From an uncultured Clostridia bacterium (GTDB lineage Bacteria; Bacillota; Clostridia; HGM11327): a stretch of 39,485 bases of DNA. A program made the position numbers and the translations under genes. The notes under the pieces were generated by a model. That model saw only the letters and a list, made by a program, of their open reading frames with translations. It searched no databases and was not told the origin of the DNA. The number at the start of each line of letters is the position of its first letter. The first letter of the stretch is position 1. The stretch covers positions 1-39,485 of the forward strand of contig CAMEIT010000018.1 in the NCBI GenBank assembly GCA_945918795.1, written 5' to 3'. Shown in pieces: positions 7,182-15,964 of this stretch.

Positions 7182-7255
7182 ATCATATAAGCAAAATCAT
7201 TGTATTCGATGAATGTACGGTTTACGGGTGCAATGAGAATTATGACGGGGAAGAA

Positions 7256-7900
7256 GTGATATTTGTGAATAATGCAGAAAAGCACGGGAAAGCGCTGAAC
7301 GCATATTTAAGCGGAGGCGGCAGAATATCAAAGGCTCAGATTGCAAAATCCTTTGATATACCTATTTCCACTCTCAGGAGTTGGGTGAAGAAAGAAGGCT
7401 GGGACGATATTTTATCTGCGCTTACATATCCTGATGAGGGCGGCAACAAAAGCATCAGCTCTGTGTCAGACCTGCTGCCCGAGGCGACTGCCGAGATAAT
7501 CAAGGTAATACAAGATTCGTCGGGAGAAGAAATTCTATGGCAGAATATACTTCTCCAATATGCCGCGATAATCAGAGCACAGCAGTTAATGGATGTGGAA
7601 AATAAAAACATACTGCGAATGGAAAAGCGTGAGGTCGATGAAGCAAATGTAACCGCAAGAGAGTGGGAGAATCATACTCCGTGGGAACGGTACAAGATTT
7701 TTTTGGAGACGCAGAGCAAGGCAATGAATTCATTGACTTCTATGCTCAAAAAATTCGAAGAGTATAAACGTAACGGACTTGTAAATGAGGAGCTTTGCGC
7801 AAAAATAGCTCTGATAAGGCACAAAGCCGAAGAATTATCCGATAACGACGGCGTAATCAATGTGATTTGCAATGTCCCGGAAAAAACAGGTGCCGAATAA
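7256..7900 (+). CDS. Phage terminase small-subunit-like protein
   Basis: This 214-residue protein begins with a helix-turn-helix like that of PBSX/phBC6A51-type terminase small subunits: KAQIAKSFDIPISTLRSWVK, then KEGWDDI, residues about 26-51. The rest is charged and helical, with a likely coiled coil around residues 105-135, which fits an oligomerising small subunit. The expected job in a phage is to recognise packaging DNA. No large terminase, portal or capsid gene follows, so it is a remnant or has been reused as a DNA-binding protein. Two GTG codons are possible starts, 7256 and 7265; GGGGAAGAAG fits the second better. An imperfect terminator lies just downstream. Confidence 0.65.
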   Translation: MIFVNNAEKHGKALNAYLSGGGRISKAQIAKSFDIPISTLRSWVKKEGWDDILSALTYPDEGGNKSISSVSDLLPEATAEIIKVIQDSSGEEILWQNILLQYAAIIRAQQLMDVENKNILRMEKREVDEANVTAREWENHTPWERYKIFLETQSKAMNSLTSMLKKFEEYKRNGLVNEELCAKIALIRHKAEELSDNDGVINVICNVPEKTGAE

Positions 7901-7920
7901 GCACAAAACGAAAAACATCA

Positions 7921-7966
7921 AAAACAATGTCACCCGATTTTCAAAAGAAAGGGTGGCTTTGTTTTT
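7921..7966 (+). terminator. Imperfect terminator after the terminase-like gene
   Basis: CACCC (7931-7935) pairs with GGGTG (7951-7955), and the flanks (AAAACA with TGTTTT) extend the stem with a few mismatches. A T-run follows. Confidence 0.6.
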
Positions 7967-8097
7967 ATTCGATGAATTTTGTGTCTGTTTTTATGTAAAT
8001 ATGGCATTTTTTTGATTAAATTCGGGATATTGCGTCATATGAGCATAATTTTGTTGTATTTTAAGGTGACAATTCACCTGCAAAGATTTTTTATGGC

Positions 8098-8126
8098 TTG
8101 TAATTTAAGCGATAATGTGGTAAAAT
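8098..8126 (+). promoter_or_regulatory. Promoter of the yybS-rplI-dnaB operon
   Basis: TTGTAA (8098-8103), 17-base spacer, TAAAAT (8121-8126). It leaves a leader of about 125 bases before the first gene. Confidence 0.55.
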
Positions 8127-8258
8127 AAACTATAATTGGAAGTTTATATATAAATGTGTATTTAATAAATAAGATTTTATTCGCCAAAAGGCTTCAACCG
8201 GGTAGTTATTGCTTTGGTATTATCCTTTTTTACGGATAAAATAAGAAACGGTGATTTG

Positions 8259-9359
8259 ATGGAAGCATTTTTGCTTTCCGCTCTCGGCGGAATAATAATA
8301 TTTATAGGATTCGTTTTGCTTATTGCAATTCCGTCTGTTATAATAACTGTCGGCTACAAAAAGGGAGTTTACTTGCTCGCGGGATTAAATGTGATAATAG
8401 CGTGTGCTGTTGCGCTTGCGGGAGGAATTTTGGCAGGACTTTGTACACTTCTTGTTTTGTTGCCGTTTACGTATGTTATCATGTACTGTATTACGCAGAA
8501 GATAGGCTTTGCGCGCACTATTGCGGCTTCTATGTTTGCGCTTATGGCATCGCTTGTAGTCGTTTATTTTATCATAGAAAAGAACACTCAGACGCCTATA
8601 ATTGAAATACTGAGGCAGTATATAGATAACATAGCACCCGAGCTTAAGGAATATATGGCACAGCTTTCGTTAGAGGCTGAATTGAATGAGATTGCAGATA
8701 TGGCACTTGAATATTTGCTCATTTCAATACCGACTTTAATGGTATCTTCATCGCTCATTGTAAGCATAGCAACGTATTCATTTACGGTGTCGTATCTCAA
8801 CAACAAGGAGAACGCCTGCATTCCGTATGTTAAATTCGAATTGTGGGATTATCCTCAGCAGCTCGGCTGTTCCATACTCATAGCGTTTTTGATAGTATCT
8901 GTATTCTGGAATTTTGATTTTGCATGGGCGGAATCCTTGGTCGTGCTTATAGTAAGTCTGTACGTGCTTTTACTTGCAATACAGGGTGTCAGCTGTGCTT
9001 ACTTCTTTGAAAAGCATCATAAAATACCGACAATACCTGCATTTGCGATTATTTCCGTGGTTCTGGCAGTATTCCCGATGCTATTTGTTATACTCGGATT
9101 CGCGGACAAATTTTTCAGACTCAGATTTTCGTATATGGTGCGCCACGGAATGATAAAAGTAAAGAAAATTCGCACGGATTCCATATTTCAGGACGGCTTT
9201 GGCATCAATAACAACGCTTCAAATCAAGATGAGAAGGACGAGGAGTCGGATGAGAGCGATGAAGAAGATGCGGAGGATTCCGAAAATAGCGATGAATCGG
9301 ATAATGATGAAAATAACGATGATAAAGACAACAACGATGATAACAATAAAGAACAGTGA
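8259..9359 (+). CDS. yybS: DUF2232 (YybS-like) membrane protein
   Basis: This 366-residue polytopic membrane protein has about eight hydrophobic segments and belongs by sequence style and position to DUF2232/YybS. YybS genes typically precede gdpP (yybT), rplI and dnaB in Firmicutes. Its function is unknown; the fold recalls ECF-type transporter S components. The last 45 or so residues are a highly acidic, Asn-rich tail (DEEDAEDSENSDESDNDEN is part of it), likely disordered in the cytoplasm. The frame is open from a TTG at 8214, but the ATG at 8259 begins the first membrane segment and is the better start. gdpP, usually next, is absent here and rplI follows after 12 bases. Confidence 0.75.
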   Translation: MEAFLLSALGGIIIFIGFVLLIAIPSVIITVGYKKGVYLLAGLNVIIACAVALAGGILAGLCTLLVLLPFTYVIMYCITQKIGFARTIAASMFALMASLVVVYFIIEKNTQTPIIEILRQYIDNIAPELKEYMAQLSLEAELNEIADMALEYLLISIPTLMVSSSLIVSIATYSFTVSYLNNKENACIPYVKFELWDYPQQLGCSILIAFLIVSVFWNFDFAWAESLVVLIVSLYVLLLAIQGVSCAYFFEKHHKIPTIPAFAIISVVLAVFPMLFVILGFADKFFRLRFSYMVRHGMIKVKKIRTDSIFQDGFGINNNASNQDEKDEESDESDEEDAEDSENSDESDNDENNDDKDNNDDNNKEQ

Positions 9360-9371
9360 GGTACAAGAATT

Positions 9372-9821
9372 ATGAAGGTTATTTTATTACAGGACGTAAA
9401 ATCTCAGGGCAAAAAAGACGACGTTATTGAAGTAAACGACGGATATGCGCGCAATTTTCTTTTCCCGAGAAAGCTTGCTATTGAAGCAAACAAATCAAAC
9501 GTAAACGAGCTTGAAAATCGCAAGGCAGCCGAGAACTACAGAGCGGCTCAGGAGCTTAAGAAAGCACAGGAGCAGGGCGAAGCTCTCAAGGGTAAGACGA
9601 TTACAATATATCAGAAGACAGGAGCAGGCGATAAGCTTTTCGGTTCCGTAACGGCAAAGGAAATCGCGGAAGCAATAAAGAGCCTTACAAATATTGAGGT
9701 AGACAAGAAAAAGATAAGCCTTGACGAGCCTATAAAGTCTTTGGGTGAGTACACAGCCGAAATAAAGCTCCACGCGAACGTACATATAAAAATAAACGTA
9801 GTTATAGCTCAGAAAGAGTAA
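9372..9821 (+). CDS. rplI: 50S ribosomal protein L9
   Basis: bL9 binds 23S rRNA domain V near the L1 stalk and helps to keep the reading frame. The 149-residue length is normal. The N-terminal signature [17 protein letters not shown] and [13 protein letters not shown] is diagnostic. The long central helix ([20 protein letters not shown]) and the C-terminal domain are complete ([15 protein letters not shown]). It lies between yybS and dnaB, the conserved Firmicute order. Confidence 0.98.
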   Translation: MKVILLQDVKSQGKKDDVIEVNDGYARNFLFPRKLAIEANKSNVNELENRKAAENYRAAQELKKAQEQGEALKGKTITIYQKTGAGDKLFGSVTAKEIAEAIKSLTNIEVDKKKISLDEPIKSLGEYTAEIKLHANVHIKINVVIAQKE

Positions 9822-9858
9822 TTTTGATATACCGCATTGCGGTTGAAAGGGTGATATT

Positions 9859-11178
9859 GTGGCACAATCATTGCCAAACAATCAGGAAGCGGAACAGGCT
9901 GTTCTCGGAGCAATGCTTTCAAATCCTAAGTATGCGGCAAAAGCTCTTGAAGAACTGAAGCCTGAGGATTTCTTTTGGGAAAACAATAAGGAAATTTTTT
10001 CTGCGCTCGCATCTTTGAACGATAATCTTATCCCTATGGATATGGTTACACTTATAAATGAGCTCAACAGACGCGGAACGCTTGCCGCTGTCGGCGGACT
10101 TGAATATGTTTCATTTATAATCGATATTGTTCCCGTACAGGCAAATTTAGATAATTATATAGATATATTGCGCGAAAAGAGCACAATGCGCCAGCTTATT
10201 ACAATGTCGCAGGACATAATAAGCAAAACGTATGAAGGCTCACAGTCGCCGCAGAATCTTATAGACGCCGCCGAGAAGAACATATTCAATATAGCCATGA
10301 ACCGTTCCTCAAAGGACTTCAGGGACTTTACCGATGTAATGTTTGACGCATACATGGATATTGAACGTATAGCGCTGAATAAGGGGCAGATAATCGGCGT
10401 TCCGTCGGGTTTTTTTGACCTTGACGCTGTTACGGCAGGCTTTCAGAAAACAGATCTTATAATAATTGCGGCGCGTCCTGCAATGGGAAAAACAAGTCTT
10501 GCTCTCAGCATGATGTATAACATTGCGGCAAGAAGCAAAATGCCTGTCGGAATGTTCAGCCTTGAAATGTCCTCAAGTCAGCTTGTACAGCGTATAATCA
10601 GTATGGAGGCAAACATACCTCTGCAAAAAATAAGAAGCGGTTCGATGAATGACGAGGAATGGATAAGACTTCAGGATGCTGTCCGCGCGCTGACCGATAT
10701 TCCGATATATATTGACGACTCGAGCCTTATTACGACGGCTGAAATACGTTCAAAAGCACGCAAAATGAAAATAGAGCATAACGTACAGGCTATTTTCATC
10801 GATTATCTCCAATTTATTACGGGCAACAGCAAGCTCGGAAGCAAACAGCTTGAGGTTGCGGAAATATCAAGGGATCTGAAATCGCTTGCAAAGGAGCTTG
10901 AAATACCCATAATCACTCTCGCACAGCTCGGCAGAGGTCCGGATGCAAGACCGGACCACAGACCTGTATTGAGCGACCTGAGAGATTCGGGTGCTATCGA
11001 GCAGGATGCAGACCTTGTTTGCTTCATATACAGAGATGAATATTATAATAAGGACAAATCGGAAAAACCGGGCATAGGCGAGCTTATAATCGCAAAGCAC
11101 AGAAACGGTGCGACAACAAACGTTGAGGTTGCATGGCTTGCCGAATACACGCGATATGATAATAAAAAACACGACTGA
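9859..11178 (+). CDS. dnaB: Replicative DNA helicase DnaB
   Basis: This is the hexameric 5'-3' helicase of the replication fork (DnaC in Bacillus naming), 439 residues. The N-terminal DnaB domain starts LPNNQEAEQAVLGAML, a standard family opening. The RecA-like C-terminal domain has Walker A RPAMGKTS (residues 206-213), Walker B AIFIDYLQ, and the conserved SDLRDSGAIEQDADLV block. No intein is present. The start is GTG 9859, preceded by AAAGGGTG. Position after rplI is the conserved one. The two glycosyltransferase genes that follow are only 38 bases away and may be transcribed with it. Confidence 0.97.
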   Translation: MAQSLPNNQEAEQAVLGAMLSNPKYAAKALEELKPEDFFWENNKEIFSALASLNDNLIPMDMVTLINELNRRGTLAAVGGLEYVSFIIDIVPVQANLDNYIDILREKSTMRQLITMSQDIISKTYEGSQSPQNLIDAAEKNIFNIAMNRSSKDFRDFTDVMFDAYMDIERIALNKGQIIGVPSGFFDLDAVTAGFQKTDLIIIAARPAMGKTSLALSMMYNIAARSKMPVGMFSLEMSSSQLVQRIISMEANIPLQKIRSGSMNDEEWIRLQDAVRALTDIPIYIDDSSLITTAEIRSKARKMKIEHNVQAIFIDYLQFITGNSKLGSKQLEVAEISRDLKSLAKELEIPIITLAQLGRGPDARPDHRPVLSDLRDSGAIEQDADLVCFIYRDEYYNKDKSEKPGIGELIIAKHRNGATTNVEVAWLAEYTRYDNKKHD

Positions 11179-11216
11179 TCGTTATCAGTATACAATAATA
11201 CAGTATGGAGTTTTGT

Positions 11217-13304
11217 ATGTCTTTTATTGGTAAAAAGAGAAAGTTGATTACGTTGCTTGTTGTGGCGGCTATTACGGCTTGCTTTCTGACGACTGCGGCA
11301 TATGCGGATACGTCTGAAACAAACATAACAAAAAATATTATAATAGGCGGCGATTTTGAGAGCGGACTCGATTATTGGTCTGAATATTCATGGTACGAGG
11401 ATGTTTCGCAGTTCAAGGTGGACAAAGAGGTATTCAGAAGCGGAAGTGCCTCATTCCTGATTTCAAGCAAGTCTGAAAATGACGCAAGAATTATTCAGGA
11501 AATTCAGGTTGCGCCATCTGCTTATTATACCGTTACGGCGTATATTAAGACCGAAAACGTTCCTGCCTCCGATGCCGACAATTATCGTGTCGGAGCAACA
11601 ATTTCAATTATAAACACAACATTCCGTTCGTCATCCGTATGCGGAGATACAGATTGGACAAAGGTTGAATTTTCATTCTACACGGCAAAAGATATGAATT
11701 CTGTTCAGCTGTGCTTTACTCTCGGCGGATACGGCTCTTTAAACAGCGGAAAAGCTTGGTTTGACGATATATCCGTAAAGCGTGTTTATTCAAAGCCGTC
11801 GCAATGCTTTGTGCTCGAATCCACAAAAACAGATACATCATCCGGCTCCGGGCATTGGGCAGGTTATCCGCTTTCGGAAGAGCCGGACAGCATAAAATGG
11901 ATAGCTTTTGCGTTTGCGTGGTTTATTGTTCTGGCGGCGCTTGCGATTGCATTTGCCGAGACAGGCGACATATCGGGCAATGGCAAGAAAACAAGACGCA
12001 CGTTCATATTTGCGCTTGTGGGTGCATTTTTGTTCAGGTGCGTGGTGGCAATGTTTACCCCGTCATTCGGACCTGACATAGGACTTTTCAAATATTGGGG
12101 TTGGTATGCTTCTACGGATCTTTTCAATATGTATTCCGGTGAACTCTCATTTTTGGATTATCCGCCGCTTTATATGTATGCGCTTGCACCGATAGGAGCT
12201 ATTGCAAACGCTCTGCAGGATGTAATGGGCGGTGCAATTACAACTCTGATTCTGAAAATGCCGTCTATTTTGGCGGATATTATTACATCGATACTTCTTT
12301 ATAAATTTGCAAAGCGTTATCTTGACAGCAAGTGGGCGATGGTAATCGGATTGATTTATGCGGCAAATCCTGCAACATGGATCAATTCTGCGGCATGGGG
12401 ACAGGTCGATTCGTTCTTTACAATGCTCATTGTTATCGAAGTGATGTGCCTTACAAACAAGAAATGGGCAGGTGCGGGAATATTCTTTGCGCTCATGGTG
12501 CTCATGAAGCCTCACGGAATAATTTTTACCCCTGCAATAGGTCTTATTCTTCTTATCGAGCTTATCAGAAATAAGAATTGGAAGCCTATTGTGATTTCCG
12601 TATCGAGCGGAATCCTGACTTTGGCGGCACTTCTTTTGCCGTTCTATATAAGAACAAACTTTGAAAATCCGACGTGGATAGTTGAATTGTATGCCGGAAC
12701 TATCGGACAGTACAATTATGCTACAATGAATGGATTCAATTTCTGGGCAATGCTCGGATTTAATATTACAAGCGCCGAAACAGTATGGCACGGATTAACA
12801 TTTGCTCAATGGGGAATGATAGGAATAGGATTTTCCATTGTGCTTGCAATAGTATTTGCCGTTTTCGGCTCAAGAAAAAATTCAAAGGTAAAAGACGCTT
12901 TGCCTTCGATTCTTTCGCTTGTGCTCATAGTATCTGTATTTACATTTGCACATAAAATGCACGAGAGATATATGTTTGCGGCAATGGCGCTCGCACTTAT
13001 GGCATTTATTCAGTGCAAGGACAGGTGGTACTTGTATTTGTCCATGATATTCGCGGCTGTTGTATTTGCCAACACATACATGATTTATAATCTTTACATT
13101 ATGTGGACATATTGTTATCCTGCATCGGGAGACATTGCAGTGACTATCATCAGCACGATTGAGGTTATATCCTTTGTACTTTTGGTTATTACAACCGTAA
13201 AGGTTCTGATTATGAACAAAATTTCGTCCCCGAAATCGGTACTTGAATTGAACACAAATAAAACAAAAGGAGAAGCTGATTATGACGACGCAAAAAACAG
13301 TTAA
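11217..13304 (+). CDS. Gpi18-like mannosyltransferase with extracytoplasmic carbohydrate-binding-like domain
   Basis: This 695-residue protein starts with a signal-anchor (residues about 9-31, ending AAYA), followed by a roughly 170-residue beta-sandwich resembling CBM4/9-type modules: IIIGGDFESGLDYWSEYS near its start and KAWFDDISVKR at its end are typical of that fold. From about residue 225 it is polytopic, with ten or more membrane segments, and resembles the Gpi18-related mannosyltransferases (COG5542) of the GT-C type: FKYWGWYASTDLFNMYSG, DYPPLYMYALAPIG, and AANPATWINSAAWGQVDSF, which contain the expected acidic and aromatic residues. It would use a lipid-linked sugar on the outer face of the membrane. 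ATG 11217, 6 bases after GGAG, is preferred to ATG 11205. The next gene overlaps its end by 23 bases. Confidence 0.75.
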   Translation: MSFIGKKRKLITLLVVAAITACFLTTAAYADTSETNITKNIIIGGDFESGLDYWSEYSWYEDVSQFKVDKEVFRSGSASFLISSKSENDARIIQEIQVAPSAYYTVTAYIKTENVPASDADNYRVGATISIINTTFRSSSVCGDTDWTKVEFSFYTAKDMNSVQLCFTLGGYGSLNSGKAWFDDISVKRVYSKPSQCFVLESTKTDTSSGSGHWAGYPLSEEPDSIKWIAFAFAWFIVLAALAIAFAETGDISGNGKKTRRTFIFALVGAFLFRCVVAMFTPSFGPDIGLFKYWGWYASTDLFNMYSGELSFLDYPPLYMYALAPIGAIANALQDVMGGAITTLILKMPSILADIITSILLYKFAKRYLDSKWAMVIGLIYAANPATWINSAAWGQVDSFFTMLIVIEVMCLTNKKWAGAGIFFALMVLMKPHGIIFTPAIGLILLIELIRNKNWKPIVISVSSGILTLAALLLPFYIRTNFENPTWIVELYAGTIGQYNYATMNGFNFWAMLGFNITSAETVWHGLTFAQWGMIGIGFSIVLAIVFAVFGSRKNSKVKDALPSILSLVLIVSVFTFAHKMHERYMFAAMALALMAFIQCKDRWYLYLSMIFAAVVFANTYMIYNLYIMWTYCYPASGDIAVTIISTIEVISFVLLVITTVKVLIMNKISSPKSVLELNTNKTKGEADYDDAKNS

Positions 13305-15108
13305 GCAAGATCCTGCATTAAGCCATGCAAAAGACACGTCTTATTATAAAATGAAAATGAGCAAAAAGGATTGGATTATCGTTATCATAATGATGATAGT
13401 ATACAGTGTCGTTGCATTTATCAATCTCGGTTCTTTTGATACGCCTCAGACATATTGGACGACTTCAAAAACGGGAGAGTATATTGTAGTTGACCTCGGA
13501 GAAGAGTACGATATATCGAGAATCAATATTTACAGCGGTGTTAAGCCTAACGGAAAAGTTACATTTTACTATTACAACAAGGACATAATGGACTATTCCC
13601 GTGCCGTATCGACGGATTCAATAGACGTATTCAAGATATATTCTTACGATATAAGTGCGAAAAATCCGATTAAAACACGCTATCTGAAAATCGTTACCAT
13701 AAAAACGGGGTTGTCAATAGGTGAGATCGGCATATTTGTCGGAGACAGCAAGGAGCCGCTCAGAAACGTCAAGATAATAGAGAGCACGGCAGTTGAGGCA
13801 GGAGGCGAAGTTGCGGCGCTTTTTGATGAGCCTGACTGTATTCCGTATTCGCGCGATTTCATGAACAGCACGTATTTTGACGAGTTATACCACGGAAGAA
13901 CGGGATATGAGTACCTTGAGGGAATAAGACCGTACGAATGGACGCACCCGCCGCTCGGCAAGCTTCTTATTGCGGCAGGAATGGCGATATTCGGAAAAAA
14001 TATGTTCGGTATGCGTGCAATGGGAACGATATTCGGCGTTCTTATGATACTTTTGATGTATATGTTCGGCAAGAAGGTTACAAAGTCAAGCTTTGGCGGA
14101 TTTGCGGCGGCATTCCTTATGATGTTTGATTTTATGCACTTCACACATTCGAGAATTTCGTCAATAGACGTTTATGCCGTTACATTCGTAATACTCATGT
14201 TCTATTTCATGTATGATTATTACGTGAGCCGCCCGCAGAATCTCGTCTTGAAAAAGAGTATGTGGTACCTGCTGTTCTCGGGCTTATTCATGGGCTGTGC
14301 AATATCGGTAAAATGGAATACGGCGTACGGAGTAGTCGGTCTTGCGCTCTTGTTTTTAATTACAATACTCGGACAATACAGAGACTGCTGTGTGCTTGAG
14401 AACAACAACCTTTCCGATGAATACCCCTGGACGAAGAAATTTGGCTCTGATTATGTTGTGAAGATAGGTATTTTATGTGTATTTGCATTTATTGTTCTTC
14501 CGATATCGATTTACATGGCTACATTTATTCCGAATATGACTGTTACAGACGGAACGGCGTATACATTTAAGGATATTTTGAGCCTGCAGGAATCGATGTA
14601 CAGCTATCACAGCGGACTTGATGCAACGCACAGCTATCAGTCGGCGTGGTATACTTGGCCTGTAATAGGCAGACCGCTTTATATGTATGCTTCATCGGAT
14701 AACCCGGAGGGAATAAGAGGCACAATAGTAACAATGGGCAACCCTGCTGTATGGTGGGGCGGCGTTGTTGCGGTTATAATGTCAATAGCCATTGCATTCC
14801 GCAAGAAAGACAGACGCATGGTGCCTGTATTTATTGCAATCGCATCGCTTTATCTGCCTTGGGTGTTTGTTTCGAGATGTACGTTTATATATCACTATTT
14901 CCCGGTACTCCCGTTTGTGATACTTTGCAGTGCGTACGCACTCAACTACATCAAAAACAATATAAAACACGGGAAGTATTTCATAATTGCGTACTTCGCG
15001 GTGACGGCAATACTTTTTGTAATATTCTATCCTGTTTTAACGGGAATACCTGTTGAGAATTCTTACATTATGAATTTTACACGTTGGTTCCCGTCATGGT
15101 CGTTCTGA
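13282..15108 (+). CDS. PMT/GT39 family protein O-mannosyltransferase-like, with discoidin-like insert
   Basis: This 608-residue polytopic GT-C glycosyltransferase is of the protein O-mannosyltransferase (GT39) type. After one membrane segment (residues 32-50) comes an extracytoplasmic beta-sandwich of about 110 residues resembling an F5/8 type C (discoidin) fold: TGEYIVVDLGEEYDISRINI and TRYLKIVTIKTGLSIGEIGI. The PMT catalytic loop follows: NSTYFDELYHGRTGYEYLEG, with the essential Asp-Glu pair, then YEWTHPPLGKLL. The later loop WPVIGRPLYMY and membrane segments also fit. It likely transfers mannose from polyprenyl-phosphate-mannose to exported proteins. It overlaps the Gpi18-like gene, so the two are translationally linked and probably act in one pathway. 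Confidence 0.85.
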   Translation: MTTQKTVKQDPALSHAKDTSYYKMKMSKKDWIIVIIMMIVYSVVAFINLGSFDTPQTYWTTSKTGEYIVVDLGEEYDISRINIYSGVKPNGKVTFYYYNKDIMDYSRAVSTDSIDVFKIYSYDISAKNPIKTRYLKIVTIKTGLSIGEIGIFVGDSKEPLRNVKIIESTAVEAGGEVAALFDEPDCIPYSRDFMNSTYFDELYHGRTGYEYLEGIRPYEWTHPPLGKLLIAAGMAIFGKNMFGMRAMGTIFGVLMILLMYMFGKKVTKSSFGGFAAAFLMMFDFMHFTHSRISSIDVYAVTFVILMFYFMYDYYVSRPQNLVLKKSMWYLLFSGLFMGCAISVKWNTAYGVVGLALLFLITILGQYRDCCVLENNNLSDEYPWTKKFGSDYVVKIGILCVFAFIVLPISIYMATFIPNMTVTDGTAYTFKDILSLQESMYSYHSGLDATHSYQSAWYTWPVIGRPLYMYASSDNPEGIRGTIVTMGNPAVWWGGVVAVIMSIAIAFRKKDRRMVPVFIAIASLYLPWVFVSRCTFIYHYFPVLPFVILCSAYALNYIKNNIKHGKYFIIAYFAVTAILFVIFYPVLTGIPVENSYIMNFTRWFPSWSF

Positions 15109-15143
15109 GCTGTGAAAGACACGGTCTGAATTAACAAAATAAT

Positions 15144-15189
15144 CGGCTGATACCGAGAAAATAAAGGGTGTCAGCCGACTTTGATTTTT
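15144..15189 (+). terminator. Terminator of the yybS-to-PMT operon
   Basis: CGGCTGA (15144-15150) plus T-ACC pairs with GGT-G-TCAGCCG (right arm ending 15177). A T-rich stretch follows. It lies 35 bases after the PMT stop. Confidence 0.75.
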
Positions 15190-15298
15190 AAATGGTAAAA
15201 AATGGAATTTAAAAGAGATTTTTGTGTCGTTTTACATGGAAAAACAATGTTTTTTACGGATTTTTTTGAATTTTTTTTGATTTTTTTGCAATAAATGC

Positions 15299-15327
15299 TT
15301 GAAAATAATTTGTAATGGTGTTATAAT
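15299..15327 (+). promoter_or_regulatory. Strong promoter of the agr-like operon
   Basis: TTGAAA (15299-15304), a 17-base spacer, and a perfect TATAAT (15322-15327). The first gene starts at 15389. No AgrA-type direct repeats (such as ACAGTTAAG-like boxes) are obvious upstream; the region before it is a T-rich run. Confidence 0.75.
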
Positions 15328-15388
15328 AATAATTGTGTAGGGTTAATTTGTCTTTTATGTAGTTATTTGGCTTGCAAAGGAATCGGAT

Positions 15389-15964
15389 ATGTTATTATTT
15401 TTTATAATACCAATAGTGCTTGCGGGCGTAAGAAAATACAGCCCTAAATATGCGTTTACATCGTGGGAGCTTTATCCGTTGTATGCGGTTGAGCTGGTTC
15501 ACATTTTCTTTCAGGTAAACGCTTATTTCGGGAATTATCAGTTCGTGCAATATTCGTCGTACATTCAGACGGCGATGAATATTTCACTGTTGCTGCCGAT
15601 AATTTCCAAAAAGCTTTATGTGACTGCTTTGGTCGGCTCAGGCTCTGTGCTTGCAGGCTCTGCGCTTAATGCGATTGTAATTAATGCCAACGACGGACAT
15701 ATGCCTGTGTATGCAACATTGAGCAAATTGACGGGATTTTTTCACGAGACAGCGCTCGGCTCGACAGTGGACGAGCTTCATATCATAATGAGCGATGCTA
15801 CGAGACTTAATTTTCTCGGTGATTATATTGATTTGGGCTTTTGCATAATGAGCCCGGGAGACATATTGATCCACTTTTTTGTGTCAGCCGTTATTTACTG
15901 CACTGTTAAATCGGCTGCAATTAATGAAAAGAAAGTTATAACGGAAGGCAAACAGAATGGATAG
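15389..15964 (+). CDS. DUF5317-like membrane protein
   Basis: This 191-residue membrane protein has five or so hydrophobic segments. It resembles DUF5317 proteins, small membrane proteins of unknown role that sit beside Agr-type genes or sensor kinases in Clostridia. Recognisable stretches are SALNAIVINANDGHMPVYA, a pattern (N-x-x-V-I-x-x-N-x-G-x-M-P) typical of the family, and LNFLGDYIDLGFCIMSPGDI near the C-terminal end. ATG 15389 follows AAAGGA at 7 bases. The gene overlaps the next one by 8 bases and is the first of the operon that includes agrB and agrD. Confidence 0.65.
   Translation: MLLFFIIPIVLAGVRKYSPKYAFTSWELYPLYAVELVHIFFQVNAYFGNYQFVQYSSYIQTAMNISLLLPIISKKLYVTALVGSGSVLAGSALNAIVINANDGHMPVYATLSKLTGFFHETALGSTVDELHIIMSDATRLNFLGDYIDLGFCIMSPGDILIHFFVSAVIYCTVKSAAINEKKVITEGKQNG

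Larger units (their letters stand above)
7901..8258. other. Intergenic region upstream of yybS-rplI-dnaB
   Basis: No gene is seen in these 358 bases. They contain the terminator of the previous gene (7921-7966), a 6-bp dyad AGGTGA (8064-8069) / TCACCT (8074-8079), and a promoter at 8098-8126. The dyad is about 18 bases upstream of the -35 box and could bind a regulator. Confidence 0.5.

Noticed and set aside
12147-12791. A 214-codon open frame on the minus strand
   Set aside because: It lies wholly inside the Gpi18-like gene on the other strand, has a Cys/Arg/His-rich composition typical of antisense frames and no ribosome-binding site.
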